Shown here: in pieces, positions 57,592 to 64,000 of the stretch
Layout of the letters: the number at the start of each line of letters is the position of its first letter
How positions within the stretch are numbered: position 1 is the first letter of the stretch
Source of the DNA: Actinoplanes oblitus
GTDB taxonomy: Bacteria > Actinomycetota > Actinomycetes > Mycobacteriales > Micromonosporaceae
DNA: 64,000 bases
Assembly: GCF_030252345.1 (NCBI RefSeq)
Contig: NZ_CP126980.1
Location: 4,169,501-4,233,500 of the forward strand
Direction: 5' to 3'
The notes under the pieces: model-generated
Told to the model about the DNA's origin: nothing
What the model saw: only the letters and a program-made list of their open reading frames with translations
The model's database searches: none
Position numbers and translations under genes: made by a program

Positions 57592-60239
57592 CCCGCGACT
57601 GGACGCCGCGCCCGCAATCCGGGCAGACAGTGGTCGGCAGTGTCGTGTTCGGTGACATCATCCAGATCACCGGGGTGGGCGGTGACGTGACGGTCAGCCT
57701 GGACCGGCCCCCGTACCGGGTTACCGCCGCGGATCTCACCTCAGCAGCGGTGAGCGTGGATCAGGCCCGTGACCAGCCCAGCCAGCTGCTACTGGCCCAG
57801 CATCAGGTGGTGCCGTTCACCGGCCGTGACCGCACCCTCGACGACCTCGCCGCATGGGTAAGCGGGACCGAGCCGGTCACCGTGAAACTGATCCACGCCG
57901 CCGGCGGCCACGGCAAGACCCGCCTCGCCACCTACGTCAGCACGCAATGCGCCGCGGCGGGCTGGGCGGTATGGCAGTTCACCCACACCCGCACCCCGGT
58001 GCCCGGATCTCTGGGGATCTCGCGTGTCGCGCTTCCCGGGGGCGCGGTCCTGGCGGTCGTGGACTACGCCGACCGGTGGCCGGCATCCGCCTTGATTGCC
58101 CTGCTGACGCAACTACGGGACCTGAACCTGCGGGCCGCAACGACGGTGCGGGTGCTGATGCTGGCCCGCTCCAGCGGCTACTGGTGGCCCGCTGTAGCGT
58201 CCGCCGCCCGCAGCACCCTGCGCATCGATGTGCAGAGACGACCACCGGCCCTGCCGGCGTTGGCTGCCGACGGCGGTAACGACCGCCCGGCGTTGTTCTC
58301 GGCCGCGGCCACCAAGTTCGCGGCCGCGCTCGACCTGCCGCCGGCCGACTGGCCGGTACCGGACCTGTCCGGCTCCAACTTCACCCAAGTCCTGGCGACT
58401 CACATGGCCGCGCTGGCCACCGTCGACGCGATCCGCCGCGGACGCAAGCCCCCGACGAACCCGGAAGCGGCGTCGGCGTACCTGCTGGAACGCGAAGAGG
58501 CGTACTGGTACGCGCTACACACCCGCGCCGAGGATCCGCTACCCACCCCGCCGGCCATGATGCATCGCACCGTGTTCGCGGCAACCCTCACCGGCGCTCA
58601 ACCCCGAACCCATGCACAGCACATCCTGGCCACGGCCGGATTCGCCGACACCCGCGCCACCGCCGACCAGATCATCGACGACCACACCACCTGCTACCCG
58701 CCCAGCACCGCCCGCACCGTGTTCGAACCCCTGCACCCCGACCGGCTCGGCGAAGACCTCCTCGCCCTGTCCACTCCCGGACACGACAGCGACAGCGAAC
58801 TGGAACGCGACTGGACGACCGACACCTTCACCGCCCTCCTCGACGACACCCAGCCATCAGAGTGGAACGCGACCGCGGTCACCGTCCTGGTCGAGACCGC
58901 ACGCCGCTGGCCCCACATCGCCACCAACCTGCTGTACCCCTTCGCACGCCAGCATCCGGAACAGATCATCGCTGCGGGCGGCGCCACCATTACTCGGCTG
59001 GCCAGTATCCCCGACATTGGCCCGGACATACTTCAAGCCCTCGAACCCCTGCTGCCCAGCCAGCCCCACATCGACCTCGACATCGCCGCAGCGGCGGTCA
59101 GCAGCGTCCTGACTCCCTACCGCCTGGCCCGCACCACCGACCCGGCCGAGCAAGCCAATCTCCACGCGGCACACGGGTATCGCCTGGCCAACGCCGGGCA
59201 GCGGGAGCAGGCCCTGGCCCCGGCCGAGGAAGCCGTCACCATCCGGCGCCGGCTGGCCGAGCAGAACCCGGACGCCTACCTGCCCGACCTCGCCGCGTCG
59301 TTGAACAACATCGGCACCTCCCTGTCGGAGCTGGGTCGCCGCGAGCAGGCCCTGGCCCCGGCCGAGGAAGCCACCGGCATCTACCGCCGGCTGGCCGAGC
59401 AGAACCCGGACGCCTACCTGCCCGACCTCGCCGGGTCGTTGAACAACCTGGGCACCCGCCTGTCGGGGCTGGGCCGCCGCGAGCAGGCCCTGGCCCCGGC
59501 CGAGGAAGCCGTCACCATCCGGCGCCGGCTGGCCGAGCAGAACCCGGACGCCTACCTGCCCCACCTCGCCGCGTCGTTGAACAACCTGGGCACCCGCCTG
59601 TCGGGGCTGGGCCGCCGCGAGCAGGCCCTGGCCCCGACCGAGGAAGCCGTCACCATCCGGCGCCGGCTGGCCGAGCAGAACCCGGACGCCTACCTGCCCC
59701 ACCTCGCCGCGTCGTTGAACAACCTCGGCATCCGCCTGTCGGGGCTGGGCCGCCGCGAGCAGGCCCTGGCCCCGGCCGAGGAAGCCACCGGCATCTACCG
59801 CCGGCTGGCCGAGCAGAACCCGGACGCCTACCTGCCCCACCTCGCCGCGTCGTTGAACAACCTCGGCATCCGCCTGTCGGAGCTGGGTCGCCGCGAGCAG
59901 GCCCTGGCCCCGGCCGAGGAAGCCACCGGCATCTACCGCCGGCTGGCCGAGCAGAACCCGGACGCCTACCTGCCCGACCTCGCCATGTCGTTGTGGGCGT
60001 ACGGGCTGATATGCGTGAACGTGAAGGCCAACTACGCCCAGGCCCTGGAATCGGTCACCGAAGCGATCAGCCTCTACAAGTCGCTGGCCGAGCAACTGCC
60101 GGACATGTTCTTAGGCCAACTGTCCTCGGCGTACCGGACCCTCGCCGATGTCCTTGAAGGTCTCGGGCGAGCGAACGAGGCCGCGAACCTGCGCCGCCAG
60201 CTTGACCAGGCATCCAGTGGCGGGTCAGGTTCGGGGTGA
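57588..60239 (+). CDS. STAND-type NTPase with TPR repeats, second locus
   Basis: An 883-residue protein from a GTG overlapping the companion stop. The front has VVGSVVFGDIIQITGVGGDV. The NTPase follows, with P-loop KLIHAAGGHGKTRLATYV near residue 107 and Walker B AVLAVVDYADRWP; the P-loop AGGHGKT departs from the usual GxGGxGKT. After a helical region, residues about 535-815 are six TPR units of 46 residues (REQALAPAEEAVTIRRRLAE, QNPDAYLPDLAASLNNLGTR, LSGLGR), encoded by nearly identical 138-bp repeats. No membrane segment is seen; that role may lie with the next gene. STAND switches sense a signal through the repeats. Confidence 0.85.
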   Translation: MTRDWTPRPQSGQTVVGSVVFGDIIQITGVGGDVTVSLDRPPYRVTAADLTSAAVSVDQARDQPSQLLLAQHQVVPFTGRDRTLDDLAAWVSGTEPVTVKLIHAAGGHGKTRLATYVSTQCAAAGWAVWQFTHTRTPVPGSLGISRVALPGGAVLAVVDYADRWPASALIALLTQLRDLNLRAATTVRVLMLARSSGYWWPAVASAARSTLRIDVQRRPPALPALAADGGNDRPALFSAAATKFAAALDLPPADWPVPDLSGSNFTQVLATHMAALATVDAIRRGRKPPTNPEAASAYLLEREEAYWYALHTRAEDPLPTPPAMMHRTVFAATLTGAQPRTHAQHILATAGFADTRATADQIIDDHTTCYPPSTARTVFEPLHPDRLGEDLLALSTPGHDSDSELERDWTTDTFTALLDDTQPSEWNATAVTVLVETARRWPHIATNLLYPFARQHPEQIIAAGGATITRLASIPDIGPDILQALEPLLPSQPHIDLDIAAAAVSSVLTPYRLARTTDPAEQANLHAAHGYRLANAGQREQALAPAEEAVTIRRRLAEQNPDAYLPDLAASLNNIGTSLSELGRREQALAPAEEATGIYRRLAEQNPDAYLPDLAGSLNNLGTRLSGLGRREQALAPAEEAVTIRRRLAEQNPDAYLPHLAASLNNLGTRLSGLGRREQALAPTEEAVTIRRRLAEQNPDAYLPHLAASLNNLGIRLSGLGRREQALAPAEEATGIYRRLAEQNPDAYLPHLAASLNNLGIRLSELGRREQALAPAEEATGIYRRLAEQNPDAYLPDLAMSLWAYGLICVNVKANYAQALESVTEAISLYKSLAEQLPDMFLGQLSSAYRTLADVLEGLGRANEAANLRRQLDQASSGGSGSG

Positions 60240-60341
60240 ACGGTTGCCTTCAGGGAAGGGTCGTGCCGCTGCCAATCGGCGATCTGGAAGCCCTTGGACG
60301 CGATCGAGGCCTGGGCCGGCCGGTACCTCGACGCCGCCGCC

Positions 60342-60377
60342 GTTTGCGGCTGGTGACGCGTTTCTTACCGGCACCCC
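60342..60377 (-). repeat. Right copy of the 36-bp inverted repeat
   Basis: This is the reverse complement of 56733-56768 with three differences. It lies between the STAND gene and the pentapeptide-repeat gene, ending about 30 bases before the ATG at 60407, so it may also influence that gene's expression. Confidence 0.85.
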
Positions 60378-60406
60378 ATGTAGCTCGGGTCGGCGACGAT
60401 GCGTGC

Positions 60407-61825
60407 ATGACAGCTCAGCGCATCGATGCTCGGCGGCGTTGGCCGTGGCTGCTGTCCAACGCCGGCATCCTGACCGTCACTGTGATCGTCGCCGGGCTCG
60501 GGATCACCGCGCTGGTGGTGATGCTGCTGATCGCCAGACACGCTCCGGATACGGAGCGGGCGAAGCTGCTGATCGAGGCCCTGAAGTACGGGCTGGGCTT
60601 CTTCGCCGCCGCCGGCGCGGTCGCCGCGCTCCTCGTGGCAGTCCGTCGCCAGCTGCTCGCCGAGAACGCCCATGACTTGTCCGAACGCAACCACCAGCTC
60701 GCGCTGCAGGCGCAGGCGCACACCGAGACCGACGCCGCCGAGCGACGGGTTACCGACCTGTACACCAAGGCTGTCGAACAACTCGGCTCCGCCGACGCCG
60801 CCGTCCGCCTCGGCGGCCTGTACGCCCTGGAACGCGTCGCGCAGAACAACCCCACCCAGCGGCAAACCATTGTCAACGTGTTCTGCGCCTATCTGCGCAT
60901 GCCCTACACCCCGCCCGCCACCACCACACCGGCGGCGGCGGGACCGGTCACCGAACTGCCCCTGCCCTACGCCGGGCCGACCGCAAGCCGTGACCCCCGG
61001 CAAGAACTGCAAGTCAGGCTCACCGCCCAACGCATCCTGGCCACCCACTTGACCTTGCCGGCGGACGTCACCAGCGAGCAAGCGGGCACTCTGACACCCA
61101 CCGCCGGCCAACCGTTCTGGCCCGGCCTTGACCTTGACCTGACCGAAGCTCAGCTCATCAACTGGAACCTGTCCCGGGGCCACCTGCGCCACGCCGACTT
61201 CACCAGCGCCACCTTCACCGGCGACGCGTGGTTCAGCGAGGCGACCTTCTCCGGCGACGCGCGGTTCGGCGAAGCGACCTTCTCCGGCACTGCGCAGTTC
61301 GGCAAGGCGGCCTTCTCCGGTGTCGCGTGGTTCAGCGAGGCGGCCTTCTCCGGCGACGCGCGGTTCAGCGAGGCGGCCTTCTCCAGCACTGCGTGGTTCA
61401 TCGCGACAACCTTCTCCGGCGAAGCGTGGTTCGTCGGGGCGGCCTTCTCCGATGACGCGTGGTTCAACAGGGCGGCCTTCACCGCTACTGCGCGGTTCAA
61501 CAAGGTGACCTTCTCCGACGCGCGGTTCAACAAGGTGACCTTCACCGGCGACGCGTGGTTCGCCGACGCGGCCTTCTACTGCACCGCGCAGTTCGGCGGG
61601 GCGGCCTTCACCGGCGCCGCGCTGTTCACCACTGCGACCTTCATCGGCGCCGGGTGGTTCGGCGAGGCGACCTTCACAGGGGACCGACTGGTGATGGCTG
61701 AGGCACGGGTTGCACTGCATGAGGACCGGACGGATGCGTGGCCGCCAGGGTGGCGGGTCGCACCGGTTCCGACCGACGGCTGGGGCCGGTTGGTGGAAGA
61801 GGCGCCCCCGAGCATCTCCGGCTGA
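60407..61825 (+). CDS. Membrane-anchored pentapeptide-repeat protein
   Basis: A 472-residue protein. Two hydrophobic helices (AGILTVTVIVAGLGITALVV; YGLGFFAAAGAVAALLVAV) are followed by a coiled coil and a conserved stretch, TDLYTKAVEQLGSADAAVRL, GGLYALERVAQNNPTQRQTI. From about residue 265 there are some 14 eleven-residue repeats of the form EATFSGDARFG (Pentapeptide_3 type), which form a right-handed beta helix. The DNA repeat is 33 bases long. Such proteins commonly accompany defence or signalling loci; here it follows a STAND gene. The ATG at 60407 is the first one giving the membrane helices. Confidence 0.8.
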   Translation: MTAQRIDARRRWPWLLSNAGILTVTVIVAGLGITALVVMLLIARHAPDTERAKLLIEALKYGLGFFAAAGAVAALLVAVRRQLLAENAHDLSERNHQLALQAQAHTETDAAERRVTDLYTKAVEQLGSADAAVRLGGLYALERVAQNNPTQRQTIVNVFCAYLRMPYTPPATTTPAAAGPVTELPLPYAGPTASRDPRQELQVRLTAQRILATHLTLPADVTSEQAGTLTPTAGQPFWPGLDLDLTEAQLINWNLSRGHLRHADFTSATFTGDAWFSEATFSGDARFGEATFSGTAQFGKAAFSGVAWFSEAAFSGDARFSEAAFSSTAWFIATTFSGEAWFVGAAFSDDAWFNRAAFTATARFNKVTFSDARFNKVTFTGDAWFADAAFYCTAQFGGAAFTGAALFTTATFIGAGWFGEATFTGDRLVMAEARVALHEDRTDAWPPGWRVAPVPTDGWGRLVEEAPPSISG

Positions 61826-62072
61826 TTTCTGCTGTTCCACTTCCATGCCTGCGGTACGCGAGCGGCTGCGGGGTTGCGGGAAGGCGGGTCTTGGCTCTGT
61901 GACGTTCCGGAAGTCGTTCCGCAATGGGCCGTTCCGGAACCGGCCGTACTGGCGAGTTCTGGAACGTCTCCTCTGCCTGATTCTGTCGGTGAGTTCTAGG
62001 TTCTGTCCCGTCTTCCGTGTTTGATCTTCGTCGGTTTGGCTGGTTGCTCGTGAGGCAGGCGGGTGACCGCTT
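61826..62072. other. Intergenic region with a half-copy of the palindrome
   Basis: The left arm GTTCCACTTCC occurs at 61834-61844 without its right partner. Further on, TTCCGGAA-type palindromes (GACGTTCCGGAAGTCGTTCC and CCGTTCCGGAACCGG, about 61900-61950) recur. It looks like a degenerate relative of palindromes A-C at the far border of the second STAND locus. Confidence 0.5.
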
Positions 62073-62159
62073 CTAGGTGGAGATCGTCCCGGCGTTCCAG
62101 CCGATCCAGAAATCTTCGAGCGTGTCGGCCAGCAGGAGGGTCTCCTGCGAGGTGGGACG

Positions 62160-62501
62160 CTAGACGAATACGCCGGTGCTGCCGTCGCGTGGGACGCAGA
62201 ATGGATCGCCGGTGCCGTCGTCGCCGAATCCAAGCAGCTGGCGCCGGTCCACGCTCTGCTTCTCCCAGCCGTCCCATGAGCTTTGGTTTCGCTCGATGAC
62301 TTCGGCAAGCGGCCAGACCACGAACCATTGCCCGGCTTCGTTGAAAACGCCGTTGCTGACCAGGTATAGGGCGCGTAGCTCGGCAGGTAGTGCGGCTTTG
62401 AGAGACGTCTCGACACGTGCAAGGTCATCATGCGATGCCGGACGCTGCAGCTTGATGTGTTCCTCATGGGGTAGCAGGGCACCCCAGTCCGAGCCAGTCA
62501 C
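62160..62501 (-). CDS. SMI1/KNR4 (SUKH) family protein interrupted by an amber codon
   Basis: 113 residues from a GTG: HIKLQRPASHDDLARVETSL, KAALPAELRALYLVSNGVFN, VVWPLAEVIERNQSSW, LLGFGDDGTGDPFCVPRDGS, TGVFV. These are the SUKH motifs of an immunity-type protein. The TAG at 62160-62162 is followed in the same frame by RPTSQETLLLADTLEDFWIG and WNAGTIST before another TAG at 62073. That is the normal SUKH C-terminus, so a Trp codon was probably changed to TAG. The full domain spans 62073-62501; the gene is likely a recent pseudogene. Confidence 0.75.
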   Translation of the reverse strand: MTGSDWGALLPHEEHIKLQRPASHDDLARVETSLKAALPAELRALYLVSNGVFNEAGQWFVVWPLAEVIERNQSSWDGWEKQSVDRRQLLGFGDDGTGDPFCVPRDGSTGVFV

Positions 62502-62666
62502 GCTCAGATGGTGTCACTCCCGCCGGGTCGGTGTCCCGCGGAGTCACTTGGCGGCGAGCGTTCCGGGTGCTGGCACGCGGGCACTGCGTCCGGTGCTTTT
62601 GCGAGCACCCGGCGCTTCGACGAAAGCAGACCTTCGCGCTGGGTCATCAGACGGTCGGAGGCTTGA

Positions 62667-62936
62667 TCATTCGGCGAGTAGGACTCGTTTGCGGAGGAGC
62701 TCGAAGCCGGCTCGGCCGTACATCTGTCGTTTGAGCATTTTGATCCGGATGACGTTGCCTTCGACCGGCCCGAAGTTGAAGGGCAGGCTCAGCCCGGCGG
62801 TCACGGCGGCGAGGTCGGAGGTCACGCCGTTCACGAAGCCGTTGATGCTCGGCAGGTTGGCCTGCTCGGCAGTAGTGAGCCATTGGCCGAGGTGGTGGCC
62901 GTGCCGCTGGGTCATGATCGCGGCGAAGCACCGCAC
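62667..62936 (-). pseudogene. C-terminal fragment of an ISL3-family transposase
   Basis: 89 codons: LGQWLTTAEQANLPSINGFV, NGVTSDLAAVTAGLSLPFNF, GPVEGNVIRIKMLKRQMYGR, AGFELLRKRVLLAE. The S-x-G-x-V-E-G-x-V-N-R-I-K-x-x-K-R-Q-M-Y-G-R-A-x-F-x-L-L-R-x-R-V-L ending is diagnostic of ISL3/IS204-type transposases. The rest is absent or scrambled up to about 63100. Confidence 0.85.
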
Positions 62937-63253
62937 CAGTCTGCGGCGGCCATCGAAGTCTGTCCGTCAGGGATGGCGGCGCGGGCTGCACGCCCAGGCG
63001 CCACGCGGCGGAATGTTCGTGAGAACCGGCACCACTCGCAGATCTGGCCGTCCGCTGTGTCGACGGTCTCCTGCAAGCCCGCTCACGCTGCGTGTACGTG
63101 ATCATGAAGCCACTCATTGCACGGGTGCGCGGATTTAGCCGAGAGAGCGCGAGAGGCTGACCGTTGGTTGCTGGCAGCGACGTGGGCCTCGGCCGTGGAG
63201 CACCCACCTGATAACGACTCCGGCCTGGCGGCCGGGTGAGCTAACGTGTCGCG

Positions 63254-63838
63254 GTGTCCGTCGACTCCTCCGGAGGCATGCCCAGAGCGGCCACTCTGGC
63301 CGCAATCATGGACTCCGCCCACACCGCGATCCGCACCCTCTTGGGTGTCACCACCATCCCCGAACTCGAGGTGGTTACCGACGTCTATACCACCAGACGA
63401 GTTGTCCTGCGCCCCGAACAGGAGTCGACTCTTCTCGGTGGTCTGGACCGGCACGGCGACGACGCGAGTTTCTGGGAGGTCGGTCTTCCCGGCACCAACG
63501 ACTGGGTTCGCCTGATCCTGCATCGTTTGCTTGACCAACCCGTCGACCCCGCCACCCTCACCGACGACGAGGACGGCCTCTGGCTGCATCCGGCCTTGAG
63601 CTGCGACCCGATGCGTACCGGCGTCGCGATGGCTCTCTCGGTCGGCCTGGCGCTGGGCGCCGCACTCGCTGGTGGCGGCCACTTCTCGACCCAGCTCACA
63701 GTGTGGCCCGCCGACCTGGCCAATCCTGCGGAGGTGATCGCAGGCACCAAGATTTCCCCCACTGATCAGCCGTTCCGCGACGCCTGCATCCGCTACATGG
63801 ACCAATTCCCGGACTCCAAACCAGGCGGGGGCTGGTAA
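63254..63838 (+). CDS. Hypothetical protein
   Basis: 194 residues from a GTG. Segments AATLAAIMDSAHTAIRTLLG, VEWGLPGTNDWVRLI-like (FWEVGLPGTNDWVRLILHRL), LSVGLALGAALAGGGHFSTQ and DQPFRDACIRYMDQFP. The balanced composition and single folded domain are like immunity or tail-fibre-neighbour proteins of actinobacteria, but I recognise no family. Confidence 0.55.
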   Translation: MSVDSSGGMPRAATLAAIMDSAHTAIRTLLGVTTIPELEVVTDVYTTRRVVLRPEQESTLLGGLDRHGDDASFWEVGLPGTNDWVRLILHRLLDQPVDPATLTDDEDGLWLHPALSCDPMRTGVAMALSVGLALGAALAGGGHFSTQLTVWPADLANPAEVIAGTKISPTDQPFRDACIRYMDQFPDSKPGGGW

Positions 63839-64000
63839 CCACGATGCTTACCCAGCGCCTTCCGGATCCCTGTTAGCCGTGGCGGGCAACGTACTGTCAT
63901 GCTGCGGACACGGCGTGCCTTTCTGAACGCCCGATAGTCGCGGGCAGAGCCAACTGGGCGTTCCAGCGGGCGATACGGCCCTGCATAGACCCGCAGGCAT
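63839..64000. other. Window end, nothing seen
   Basis: The last 162 bases hold no gene, repeat or hairpin that I can support. Confidence 0.4.

Noticed and set aside
58857..60157. Long frames on both strands of the TPR region of the second STAND gene
   Set aside because: Both are shadows of the 138-bp repeats; neither has a domain or start site.
60365..62482. 705-codon minus-strand frame
   Set aside because: It is the antisense of the pentapeptide-repeat gene; its repeat-like sequence only mirrors the 33-bp DNA repeat, and it runs across the SUKH gene in another frame.

Overview
The window is high-G+C actinobacterial DNA. Several families are typical of filamentous Micromonosporaceae such as Actinoplanes: DUF574-type S-adenosyl methyltransferases, a GPP34 protein, an ECF sigma factor with a CU044_5270-type partner, DUF6301/TY-Chap proteins and STAND-TPR NTPases. 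Genus is an inference; nothing here fixes it. Many genes use GTG or TTG starts and 4-base ATGA/GTGA overlaps.

1-8006: an IS5-type element lies beside the 3' two-thirds of a tRNA-Arg with its terminator, which looks like a former attachment site. Next is a compact minus-strand operon (HhH-GPD DNA glycosylase, radical SAM protein, thymidylate-kinase-like protein) converging on a CYTH-domain gene, and then an operon of an HTH/TPR regulator and an aminoglycoside-phosphotransferase-fold protein lacking the catalytic-loop His. 8423-20166: plus-strand block with two DUF574 methyltransferases (one fused to an N-terminal HTH-like region), small unknown and TPR-like proteins, a GPP34 protein, an amino-acid permease, a GNAT, two small HTH proteins and an MFS transporter. 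20536-30486: ECF sigma/membrane partner pair, secreted I36-like inhibitor, secreted Calx-beta/GH3 glucosidase and asparagine synthetase B.

30500-46200 is an accessory mosaic: a decayed pentapeptide-type gene, a GAF protein and a second broken GAF copy, a TPR-like gene carrying a 13-copy 9-bp minisatellite, a membrane STAND-TPR NTPase whose 5' end is duplicated downstream of it, a PadR/membrane pair, recombinase and transposase remnants, a PIN nuclease, and a Mu/Tn7-like transposase frame interrupted by two in-frame stops. 46200-52900 is a polymorphic-toxin island: an orphan RHS tip with HINT and deaminase-like toxin domains and its probable immunity gene, a decayed second toxin-like gene, and a tandemly duplicated DUF6301/TY-Chap pair, ending in IS30 and IS5 debris. 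52900-64000 holds small unknown genes and a second STAND-TPR locus (companion, NTPase, pentapeptide-repeat membrane protein), bordered by a 36-bp inverted repeat, then a SUKH gene with an in-frame amber codon, an ISL3 remnant and a last unknown gene.

The strongest candidates for something undescribed are: (i) the two STAND-TPR loci that share a long palindrome with arms CGTTCCACTTCC/GGAAGTGGAACG, with further copies or half-copies bordering each locus; (ii) the glycosylase/radical SAM/nucleotide-kinase operon next to the tRNA fragment; and (iii) the orphan RHS deaminase module with tandem immunity-like genes.
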